In this document: piece after piece, positions 10,494-18,385 of the stretch
Layout of the letters: each line of letters opens with the position of its first letter
Position numbering within the stretch: position 1 is the first letter of the stretch
DNA from: Phoronis australis
Taxonomy: Eukaryota; Phoronida; Phoronidae
DNA: 20,811 nt
Direction of reading: 5' to 3'
Assembly (NCBI GenBank): GCA_002633005.1
Contig: NMRA01000074.1
Span: 812,706-833,516, forward strand
Position numbers and translations under genes: made by a program
Notes under the pieces: generated by a model
Seen by the model: the letters and a program-made list of their open reading frames with translations, nothing else
Told to the model about the DNA's origin: nothing
Databases searched by the model: none

Positions 10494-11715
10494 GCTGTTG
10501 CGCTTGCAACTCTTTTGAATGGACTTGAAAACCTCAAGTGTCTTAGTGCCAAGCTGCAAAAACGATGCTGACATTATAGAGGCTTACAAGCTCATTGACA
10601 CAGCAGTTGACGAAGTGCAAGCATTGGGAACAAACATCGAAGATGTCTGGGTTGAATGGATCCAAGACGCGCAAACTTTAGCAGACTACATTGGACCCGA
10701 CATACATGTACAGATTCCTCTAGTTCAGGCAAAGGAAGCATAAGGCTAACGTTTCTGCAGAAACAACCAGGTGATAAATTGTAATTTTACACAATTTGTA
10801 CATAATATCGATTTTCTGATATACTTTTTTCTTTGATGGGTGTGTACAATGAAAACGAAATAGAGATTATTTTCGGAAATGACAAATTTACCCAGTGAAG
10901 CACAGGGTATACGAGCGCGCAGAAACTGACTGTAATTTGCATTTCCACTTGGCTCTTTGTCGGCTTCATAACCAAAATCTTTTTCACGTATTGCCTAGTT
11001 AAATTTGTAGTCAATACTTCTTTCTTCCAGTGAGTACTTCAGAAGAACAGAGGAATACCCTTCCTAAACAACCTCAAACACCAGTTGACCACCAGGTTTT
11101 CGAGAGACAACAGGTAGGTGAAAGCTGTTCTGCTATGAGTGGTTAGCAGGATGAGGGGTGTGGACTTAGGCTCACTGGAGGATCGGCTGCATTTCTGGAC
11201 ATAGACTTGCCATCACCAGATTCCCTGAAGGTGACTGACTCCCTTCTGACTACCGGTATTTTGGGTAACACGTTGTGTCTTCAGCTAAATTACCGATTGT
11301 CCTATGTAGGCTAATAGTAGAAAAAAATTATCAATATCTTTTGCTCTCATTTCAGCAATAGCTCCGACGCTGGCGGTCCTTTTGGAATGCTCAAAGTCGA
11401 GAGGAATTGCCAATTAACTTGCGTTCCACACTCAAGCATGCAGACGGCGACATCTCCCCAAACGTCACAGAGCTGTTGTTCATAGGATAACTATCCCCTA
11501 TTGAATTCTGTGAGGCAAAGGTAACATTTTCTGTGCTTAGGCGTGCGAAGACACATTTGAGATCTACTATATCTGAGGAAAGGCTTGCTGGGTTATCACC
11601 GATGGCCATGCATTACAAAACAACGAAAAGACTAGTAGACACGTCACTGGTCATCAAGAGCTTTATCCAGAGCAACCCAAGGCATGTGCTTTGCAAGACT
11701 ATCTTGTTTGACTGA
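10494..11715 (+). pseudogene. Decayed hAT transposase, THAP12/p52rIPK-like, C-terminal half
   Basis: Three pieces in order resemble the C-terminal half of hAT transposases annotated as 52-kDa repressor of the inhibitor of the protein kinase-like. Piece 1 is 10494-10557, including LATLLNGLENLKCLSAKLQ. It continues after a one-base frameshift in an A5 run (10558-10562) as NDADIIEAYKLIDTAVDEVQ and on to the stop at 10741. Piece 2 is 11031-11113 (EEQRNTLP...TPVDH), between a TTCTTTCTTCCAG acceptor and a CAG|GTAGGT donor. Piece 3 is 11356-11715, after CTCTCATTTCAG. It holds RRWRSFW, then DGDISPNVTELL, then the dimerisation signature CEAKVTFSVLRRAKTHLRST, then EERLAGLSPMAMHY and a SNPRH tail. In-frame stops at 11359-11361 and 11488-11490 interrupt piece 3. 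The central catalytic region between pieces 2 and 3 is missing. Family membership is firm from the C-terminal signature; activity is ruled out by the stops and the deletion. Whether the introns are ancestral or acquired is unclear. Confidence 0.8.
11114..11355 (+). other. Probable intron or remnant inside the hAT pseudogene
   Basis: Starts with a consensus donor (CAG|GTAGGT) and ends with CTCTCATTTCAG. Joining 11113 to 11356 keeps the reading phase that enters the RRWRSFW part of the transposase, although the second codon after the junction is TAG. No coding similarity is visible inside. The phase match has a one-in-three chance of being accidental. Confidence 0.4.
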
Positions 11716-11834
11716 AAAAGGGGCACGTTTTGTCAATGAGTAAGAGAAAGATGCATAAAATACATGTATGAGCATCCACTGTAGATTAAAATGTGTCTAG
11801 GAAGCAGTTTTCAATTCGGACGTTTTTGCATAGT

Positions 11835-12320
11835 ATACTTTAGGTCTCGCGACAGCCAGAACAGGCCACCTTGTGTAGCTATTGAATCTTAGTGTACTTC
11901 TGGTCTTTAAGGCCAACTGAACTTGTAATATGTTTACCACATTGTAAAGCTAGCTACTGGATAGTCATTGCTTTTTGATCCCGCGACAGTTCGAGTATTT
12001 TTTAGAGATATGGAACATAGTGAACTTTTTGTCTCCTGACCACAGCTTATTTTGTAGATATTGACTCTTAGTGTACTTCTGGTCCCTCGGTGAACTAGTC
12101 TTGTGATGTCTTTTACCACAGTGTGCTTTGTAAGACTATTTACATGTAACTCAGTCAGTACTGTGTTTGGTCCCCTGACAGATCGACTAATCATAGGTGT
12201 GCTTTTGTCTCGTGACGGACCAGGCCAGCTTGTGTTGATACTGACTCTGGCAGGGTACATCTGGTCCCTCGACAAAATAGTCTTGTATATCTTTTCACCA
12301 CCGTGTACAGAATGTTTTAA
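11835..12320. repeat. Tandem array, ~180-bp unit, about 2.7 copies
   Basis: The landmark TCTTAGTGTACTTCTGGTC occurs at 11887 and 12066, and as TCTGGCAGGGTACATCTGGTC at 12246, giving periods of 179 and 180 bp. Each unit holds about three versions of a shorter word, GGTCYCNYGACAG. These start near 11844, 11901, 11978, 12030, 12082, 12168, 12208 and 12262, so the unit probably grew from a ~60-bp ancestor. The open frames crossing it (for example 12103-12432 on +) are by-products of the repeat. It begins about 120 bp after the hAT remnant and could be part of the same element's non-coding tail, though that is inference. Confidence 0.8.
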
Positions 12321-12838
12321 ATCCGTGAAAATGTTTTCAGGTGATTTGTTTCCTGATACATTTGACGTTTTTCAATCATTGCGACTTACAGTAGCCCAAC
12401 AGTCAACGTTATTCAATTTAATAAAGTTATAATTATATAGTGTTTATTGTCGCTTTTAATAATAGACTCTGAGCTGAGATCACCATTGTCCGTCGAGTCT
12501 CGTAACGAGACAGAACAGGGCATAACAGTGCCGGTCTTCGTTCTCAAGTTAAACAATTTGAGGCTGCTACGCGATCATCTGATATTCAAGTTGGTTTTTT
12601 TCGTAGCCGTCAGTGCTCCTTATGCTCTTGAACATTTGGTAGTTGTCGAAACCCTTGTATACATACTACGCTTTTTCGTATACGACATCTCGTATGTTAA
12701 AAATCGATGTGCCGGTGTAGATAGATATTCCACATCCAACTAAAATTTTGCTGGTGGCGTGATTCATACCCAGATGTGCATTAATATAGTTTTACGGAAC
12801 TTATGAGCCGAGTTCATGAGACGAAATGTAGAAGAGTT
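12321..12838. other. Gene-free stretch
   Basis: A 98-codon open frame (12447-12743, +) is rich in Leu/Val/Phe and shows no recognised domain. A short near-palindrome, GTCTCGTAACGAGAC, lies at 12497-12511. An AATAAA word at 12420-12425 could be a polyadenylation signal but is common in DNA of this composition. Confidence 0.45.
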
Positions 12839-13049
12839 AAAATCAGCTTAAGAAAAACACCAGCGACACGTTAACTGCCACAAAGTTGTCAGGACGCACG
12901 GACATTGCACTAATTTGCTGCAAAAACAAAAATTTGTCTTGCAGAGGAGGGTGGAAACCCCGCTGCCGACCTCCCACCGCTCGGCGCTACGCGCCTCGGC
13001 TTCGCGCGCGACTATTACCCCCCCTTACTGAAATGTATATCCGCCACTG
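12839..13049 (+). mobile_element. hAT-like MITE remnant with right end only
   Basis: The right half matches the element at 2925 in order. An A-rich ACACCAGCGACACG block is followed by GGAGGGTGGAAACCCC, then CCACCGCTCGGCGCTACGCG, then TTACTGAAA, ending with GTATATCCGCCACTG. The last bases are the terminal inverted repeat. No CAGTGGCGG left end is visible, so the left part seems truncated and the left coordinate is approximate. Non-coding; open frames across it are incidental. Confidence 0.65.
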
Positions 13050-13804
13050 TTTGCTCTCACTTGCAAGTCATCAATCTCCAGTTTGAATGCGGGTAACGTG
13101 CCGTCGTTATGCTTTGACTTGGACAGTGGTAACCTATTTTAGCAGACGATATTTTCACACTGGAAATGGACTCGGCTAGTTTGGAAGCCATGTTTTCTCA
13201 CATCAACCGTAAAAACGTTGTTTTTTTTACCGAAAAACACGACGTGTCTAAGACTTTCAACCACATGACGCAAATTTGTAAAAACACGCTTGCATAATGT
13301 AAAGTCAACTCGGTTATGCATACTATTTATTAGTCACAATAGTTTTATTTTAACTTAACAATTGTAAATTGCATTCTGTTTTCGTAGCAAATGTTCAAGC
13401 TAGAATCTAACAAATAGTCTTTGAGGTTGTAATATTAAAATTTAACAGATGTTTATAAATAACTGTCAGCAGTGCTTCCCCGCGCGTGAGCACCTAATTG
13501 ACTTTGAGACAGCACAGCTACAGTCTCACCGCGTTTCTTGAGTTGAGTTCGTCTCCGTTTGAATGAGCGTGGATATGGAATTCGCCGCCCGGAAGATGGA
13601 TCCGTTTAAAAGGTTGTTTGCATGTTCTTCCGACTGGGAGTACATGTACGTACAGTTTCGACTCCCGATTTGTCAATCATAACCGTGTCTCCTTCACGGA
13701 ATTCCGGTATTGCTTGGTTGCCGCGAGTTTACTGTTTTGCAGACGACAAAATGTAAGGCGTATGCATTTCTATTTTCACTACTTCGTCATTCGCCCCTGT
13801 ACAT
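13050..13804. other. Gene-poor stretch before the foldback element
   Basis: No recognised gene. The interval 13480-13650 is more GC-rich than its surroundings and contains the possible short exon at 13563-13645. A minus-strand frame at 13139-13321 (60 codons) has no recognisable domain. Confidence 0.45.
13563..13645 (+). CDS. Possible short 5' exon (speculative)
   Basis: An ATG at 13563 opens a frame beginning MSVDMEFAARKMDPFKRLFA in a GC-richer island. It reaches a GTACGT donor-like site at 13646 after 83 bases; read through, the frame closes with TAA shortly afterwards. The composition is protein-like, but no domain is recognised. The presumed intron would run straight into the foldback element, and no partner exon is identified. 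This could easily be chance. Confidence 0.15.
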
Positions 13805-13963
13805 CACGGGCGAGAAACAACATGACCGCCGGTCCCCTTAAATCGGACCGACTCACCCAAAACAGGATCTCCGGGGATCAAATGGGACTGACGCACCTAA
13901 AAACATGACCGCCCCACCAGAAAACAGGACCGCCGGGGACTAAACATGACCGCCGGGGATTAA
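13805..13963 (+). repeat. Left inverted repeat of ~20-bp sub-repeats
   Basis: After the CACGGGCGAGAAAC cap come seven consecutive units of about 20-21 bp, each starting with an A-tract followed by a GGAC/TGAC core. Examples are ACATGACCGCCGGTCCCC, AAATCGGACCGACTCACCC, AAACAGGATCTCCGGGGATC and AAACAGGACCGCCGGGGACT. The last unit (AAACATGACCGCCGGGGATT) has no counterpart at the other end. Spacing near two helical turns would place the cores on one face of the DNA, as expected for repeated transposase-binding sites; that role is inference. Confidence 0.8.
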
Positions 13964-14241
13964 AACTGCAGTGACAAACAAGTTAAGATTTATTACCGGT
14001 AAGCCTACACAGATCATACAATGGAGGTATATACGTATGCATAGGCAGGTCTTGTGCCAATTAATCCAACGAAATCTTTTGTGCGCTAAAGGACACTTCG
14101 CTTTGTAACACGCGGCGCTTTTGAGTTTTAACCACAAACCAACCACGTTGCACGCGTTTGAGCTAAACAATTATAACTTTATCCACTGCGTAAATTTTAG
14201 AACAAAATGAAAATCGTTTTCTCCAATTTGACGTTTTAGTC

Positions 14242-14258
14242 AAAAAAAAAAAAAAAAA
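14242..14258 (+). repeat. A17 homopolymer
   Basis: Seventeen consecutive A residues inside the foldback element. There is no adjacent polyadenylation-type retroposon structure. Confidence 0.9.
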
Positions 14259-15011
14259 CGGGCGTTTTGGTTCTCGGGTTGAAGCAGCATAACTAGCCTT
14301 TGTGCGGTAAAGCAGCATACAAAATATACAGCTTGGCGCCGATGTGGGTAAAACACTAAACATATAAAATCTTCACCGAATTAGTGTTATTAACGACACT
14401 CTTCCTTGAGTAAATTAAATTATGTATCGGCGCTCGCCGGGAAAAATCGTTGTTCTGTCGTTATTCTGATGCTAAAATTGAGATGCGTTCTTTTAGGTCG
14501 GCTTACATTGACCAGTTCCTTAAATTTTTCACCGTTCAATCAGCTCTTCATGGCACAACAAATTATCGGAACTGGTTTCATTTCGTCATAAGTTTTTAGA
14601 ATTTTAATACCAGCAAATCGAATTTCAGAACAAATCGTGCTGCTGCGAAGTTGAGTCACCATCTTCCGAAAGATGTCGCAAAATTTTAGGACATGTCGCG
14701 TGCTCATGTCACGTTACATTAGGCAAACAAATGGTGTTCATTAGATTGTTTTTCACTCAAGCGGCTGCAACCTGCTTGGTGAGTGTTGATTGACTCCTAA
14801 ATTTTGCATGCGCCTGCTCCGCTCGCTAGCTCTACATGTTGATATAAGTTTCACGACGAGGTGCGGGGATGTAACGTAGCTCAATTAACGCAGTGCTCAG
14901 TACCAAGCTTTATGTTGGCGAGTCTTTACGTACAGTAACTGACCGGTTACGTAATCACAAGTAGTGTCATACATAGACATTGATAACTACATATTGTCCA
15001 ACCGTTATTTT

Positions 15012-15174
15012 CAGTCCCCGGCGGTCCTGTTTTCTGGTCGGGCGGTCATGTTTTTAAGTGCGTCAGTCCAATTTTCTGGTGCGACGGTCCCATTTGATCC
15101 CCGGAGCCGAGGTCCTGTTTTGGGTGACCCAGTCCGATTTAGAGGACTGGCGGTCATGTTGTTTCTCACCCGTG
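15012..15174 (-). repeat. Right inverted repeat of ~20-bp sub-repeats
   Basis: Read on the minus strand from 15174, this repeats the left terminus with the same order of ~20-bp units. It keeps two adjacent units (AAATGGGACCGTCGCACCAG and AAAATTGGACTGACGCACTT) where the left arm has a single hybrid unit (AAATGGGACTGACGCACCTA). One arm has therefore lost or gained exactly one unit. It ends inward with GGGGACTG at about 15012. Confidence 0.8.
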
Positions 15175-15506
15175 TACATGTAATATCAAAAAATACGTAC
15201 TCGGTGTTATTAATCTGAGTCGTGTCGTAATACATTCCAGGCTCGTTATATTTATACCACACTAGCCCTTACCCGTGCCCGTATTAAATATAGCGACCCT
15301 CGGGCGATAATTCTCCAAAATCCACTCGGGCTCTAGATTACGGTGGACAACGACTAAGAACGTATAATAATCTATATTTCTGCATCATTATAACAACTCC
15401 GTAGTGGCTTGCACATCATGTCACCTATACAAATATTCAACATGTTCGTCCAAGCGTGAAATGTATCAACAAGCGACTAGTCTATAATGTATGAACCAAT
15501 TTTCCA

Positions 15507-15528
15507 CGTGCACAGCCTTAAGTGCACG
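15507..15528. repeat. 7-bp hairpin, CGTGCAC arms
   Basis: CGTGCAC (15507-15513) and GTGCACG (15522-15528) flank an 8-base loop, AGCCTTAA. Function unknown. Confidence 0.5.
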
Positions 15529-15593
15529 CAATAATGAAGTTACTCATCTACATGGAGCCCAACCCTAACGCTCACTGGGATTACCCAGATTTT

Positions 15594-15650
15594 CCATTGG
15601 TCATCGCAATGAGCTATACCAGGATAGCTCATTAGTCATCGTAACCATGG
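15594..15650. repeat. 57-bp quasi-palindrome with a perfect 10-bp core
   Basis: AATGAGCTAT (15608-15617) and ATAGCTCATT (15624-15633) pair perfectly around the 6-base loop ACCAGG. Outside an unpaired stretch, CCATTGGT (15594-15601) pairs with AACCATGG (15643-15650) with one bulge. A folded RNA or cruciform of about 57 bases is possible. There is no flanking gene to suggest a role. Confidence 0.55.
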
Positions 15651-15970
15651 CGTACGTCTTGTTTTCTTACTGCATAACAAGCATTAATACACTCGGTTGT
15701 GGCAAAAGGCCAGAATCCGAGGTCAACGAAAGCAGTTCACAAAGACATGGTTGCTAAAACTTTCATCAAATGGATTTTAACACAGACATAGTTAGCCAAA
15801 GACTGTTGCCAGATTTCGCTGTTTCAAACCACCTTTTCAAAACACACAACTCTCCTCTCCAGTTCAGAAAGTTTAGTATGGAAAGCCAAAGCAGAACACA
15901 ACTTTTCTGTTCAAGAATTAACTTCTCTGCAGGACCAAAAAATATTCACAAAAATATCGCGCCAGTATGA

Positions 15971-16011
15971 TTTGTCCCGTCAAGACCAAAATTTTAACAT
16001 GTCGGGACAAA
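15971..16011. repeat. 9-bp hairpin, TTTGTCCCG arms
   Basis: TTTGTCCCG (15971-15979) and CGGGACAAA (16003-16011) are perfect reverse complements separated by 23 AT-rich bases. Function unknown. Confidence 0.55.
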
Positions 16012-16545
16012 AAAATTAGAATCCTGTTTATTGTCCGTCAACTCAGCCCAAAACTCAGAAGTCTGACTACGAATAGCTTTTGTATGTTGCATTTCTCGAA
16101 ACGTTTTGCATTTTGTCTATACGCACATGGAAACAATTAAATGCCCTAGCTTTTTGCGTGTTGAAACTCAATTTCGTAATTTGTTGTATAGTTTGATGTA
16201 AACAACAGTAAGAGCAAATTCAAATAAATCATACCAAAACTATTGAGTAACACCCGGACACTGAATGTCAAACTAAAAGTTATGAATTAATTAGCCCACC
16301 AGTAATCCCATCGTGTTGGACGCTACACTTACTGATTCTGTGTTCTCGAATGTATTCTTGCAATCTCAACGTGAAGATACTACTGAAGGTATGGGTTCAC
16401 GCACATACAAATCGTTCTGAGACCCTGCTAAGTTTTATTACGACGACCCCCTCCAGGCAAAATGCGGGAAAGTGATGTTATCGATTGAGACGGTCGGTGT
16501 TGGTCATTGTGTACAGCACATGTAGATTCGGGTGACTGCTCACCG

Positions 16546-16593
16546 ACCGGTACGACGCATCAGCACGGTCTAGTTCGCCGTGCTGGTGCCGGT
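16546..16593. repeat. Two-part GC-rich hairpin
   Basis: CAGCACGG (16561-16568) pairs perfectly with CCGTGCTG (16578-16585) around a 9-base loop. Directly outside it, ACCGGTAC (16546-16553) pairs with GTGCCGGT (16586-16593) with one G-T wobble, leaving a 7-base bulge on the 5' side only. It is compact enough to be a structured RNA or a cruciform. It does not fit a tRNA cloverleaf. Confidence 0.6.
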
Positions 16594-16758
16594 AAAGCGT
16601 TTCAGTTGACCGAGTTACTTACGTAAGCAATGCCATTCAAACACTTGATTCGCACATCTAAAAGTATTACTGATTAAATAAGATTTTGTTCGTTTATTTT
16701 TATTGAGAGTGGTCACTTAATTACTTGCCCTGAGTGTATAGGCACACCGCACGTTTAC

Positions 16759-16830
16759 CATAGGCGGATTTAGGGGGAAAGGGGGGGGGGGCACGGCGCC
16801 CGCTCCTCTACGCCGGGAGCAGGACCACAA
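16759..16830 (+). mobile_element. Left end of a G-rich repeat (CATAGGCGGATTTAGGGGG)
   Basis: CATAGGCGGATTTAGGGGG followed by an 11-base G run matches the start of the truncated element at 20764. Its GGCGGAT core is shared with the CAGTGGCGGATC ends of the MITEs elsewhere in the window, so it is probably a related terminal-inverted-repeat transposon. No matching right end (AATCCGCCTATG) is visible downstream. The right limit is arbitrary and the copy is probably incomplete. Confidence 0.55.
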
Positions 16831-16870
16831 GAATCGTCAATAACGATTGCTACCCATTGGCGACCTGGTC

Positions 16871-16996
16871 ATGTTTGAAAACCTAGCTTTCGGGTTCATC
16901 CTGGGCCTAATAGTCGGGGTACTGGCGGGGATGTGCGCGCATGCCGTATTTGTAGTGTCCACGGGAAATGCAAGCAAACGATATATTTTTGAATAA
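16871..16996 (+). CDS. Possible 41-residue single-pass membrane peptide
   Basis: A frame from ATG 16871 to TAA 16994-16996 encodes 41 residues. It has one strongly hydrophobic segment, LAFGFILGLIVGVLAGMCAH, with Gly at roughly every fourth position (a glycine-zipper pattern), and then a short basic tail containing SKRY. The segment lies in a locally GC-rich patch directly after the G-rich repeat end. I do not recognise it as a known protein. Without an upstream start context, splice sites or a second copy, it could be a chance frame or an exon of something larger. Confidence 0.2.
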   Translation: MFENLAFGFILGLIVGVLAGMCAHAVFVVSTGNASKRYIFE

Positions 16997-17059
16997 CAAA
17001 AATTCATTGCGCATTGCTACTGGAAACTGAATATCAAGGAAGTGCATAGAGAACCTTTC

Positions 17060-17850
17060 CAATTTGATGACCAATGAGTTTGATTTTACTTGTCCAAGTA
17101 CTTAAACTTAATTTTCGATCTACGGTTTGTACACTTAAACCCAGTGATCTAGTGCCTAAGCCAATAAACAATTTATTGTCATTTGAATCGTGAGAACTTT
17201 CTGGAAAACTTTGTAGAGCTGTCCGAAATTCATCAATTTCCACGAGACTTATTTCAGATAGACAGAACTCGTTTGGCGTACTTTTATATTATTGGGGATC
17301 TGATGATGGATCGAATTTTCCCAATATCGGCCTGCAACTAAGTTCATTGAAGCATTGTCATTTCTTACAAGATTAGCTTCTAATTCACCTCAATTCACCT
17401 CCCAATCAGTCCATTTTCATAGATACTGAACATAAACATGTAAATCAGAAACCAATAATCAAATTAATGAGCAATGCGTTTATCTTGATTTAATGACTTT
17501 TCTTTTTGATCCCTTGTTAGTGAGTTTAAAAAACCAATCTTGTACCGAAGTCAAAAAGCAACGCATTTATTGTGAGCACATTTTTGGGAAGTGTCCAAAT
17601 TTCATCAATGTCTTTGAAAGTTATTTTAGATAGGCAAAAAGTGTCCAAGTGCACTTTACTATTTGGGGATCGGATTATAGTTTTTTCCATATTCAGGTTT
17701 CAACTTAATAACCTAAATCGTAATCATTTCTTAAAAAAATAGCTTGTAATTATCAAAAATCATCTATTAACCTGTCAGTTTTCATATATTCACAAACATG
17801 TAAATGGAAAACCAACGAATTTGTTAATCAAAACGGAATGTTATAAGCAT
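17060..17850. repeat. Diverged tandem duplication, ~370-bp unit
   Basis: Two successive blocks share landmarks in order: TTCATCAAT at 17229 and 17601, TTTCAGATAG versus TTTTAGATAGG, GGGGATC at 17294 and 17665, CATTTCTTA, and AAACATGTAAAT at 17434 and 17794. The offsets are 372, 371 and 360 bp. The copies carry many substitutions and small indels, so the duplication is old. It is non-coding; the frame 17034-17243 (-) overlaps the first copy only and is not preserved in the second. Outer boundaries are approximate. Confidence 0.75.
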
Positions 17851-18385
17851 TTTGCGCTAGCATGCTAACAAATTTTTGATGGGTAATCGGGGAAATGGGA
17901 GATTGAGCATTCACAGTAAGGTGCATTTTTGATCATTTTCGAGGCACCTATAACGGTTCACGAGTTGAACTTGAAATAAAAAACCTGAAATATTTGTTTA
18001 GTATTTCAAGTATTTGAGTACACTCGTTTGACATGTACACTGTCATCCCAATGGTAGCCTCGACAGCAGCGTTTTTCACATGTGGGAAATCCCTACCAAC
18101 AGCTCAGAGTAATCATTTTCAAAAGGGAAACTATTCTCGTGATACTATATGGGAAACAGTTACATTATTCTATAACTAACCATCGGAAACAGTCCTTATG
18201 TGTAATTAACAAATAGCGGTCTCCACGCTCTGCAAAATTCCACCCTTTCGATGGCGGTCAATCCTATTGTATTTTTTCACATTTATTGGTTGTTTCGGTC
18301 GAGTATCTTGATACTGCTGTGCTGTGTACGAATGTTTTGTGTTTTTGATGAATTTGGGATCTCAACTTCCCGAGTGAATACTTAG
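17851..18385. other. Gene-free stretch
   Basis: No open frame of note, no RNA gene and no repeat recognised. Confidence 0.5.

Larger units (their letters stand above)
13805..15174. mobile_element. Non-coding foldback DNA transposon, 1.37 kb
   Basis: The two ends are long inverted repeats. The left begins CACGGGCGAGAAACAACATG, and the reverse complement of the right begins CACGGGTGAGAAACAACATG, with one mismatch in the first 26 bases. Homology continues for about 140 bp on the left (to ~13943) and 163 bp on the right (from 15012). The flanks are TACAT on both sides (13800-13804 and 15175-15179), and the match extends to TGTACAT if the element's last TG is counted. This fits a 5-bp target duplication. 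The interior (~1.07 kb) has an A17 run at 14242-14258 and no meaningful frame; the longest is 14163-14363 (-), 66 codons, with no domain. The CAC terminus and 5-bp duplication recall Transib-type elements, but the heptamer does not fit CACWRTG well. The superfamily is therefore left open. Confidence 0.8.
15175..16758. other. Gene-free stretch with several hairpins
   Basis: No recognised gene; the frame 15770-15970 (+, 66 codons) shows no domain. Four strong inverted repeats lie within 1.1 kb: 15507-15528, 15594-15650, 15971-16011 and 16546-16593. They are listed separately. Confidence 0.5.

Noticed and set aside
10213-10509. Minus-strand 98-codon frame with Cys pairs (CAYCGY) that looks protein-like
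   Set aside because: No family recognised. Its 3' neighbour is in another frame, its start overlaps the hAT remnant on the other strand, and frames of this size are expected by chance.
12103-12432. 109-codon plus-strand and 113-codon minus-strand frames
   Set aside because: Both lie mostly inside the 180-bp tandem array, so they are by-products of the repeat.
12886-13086. 66-codon Arg/Pro-rich frame
   Set aside because: It lies in the conserved GC-rich right half of a MITE.
13618-13908. 96-codon frame, with a counterpart at 15011-15262 on the other strand
   Set aside because: The shared peptide (NNMTA...) comes from the inverted repeats of the foldback element, not from duplicated coding.
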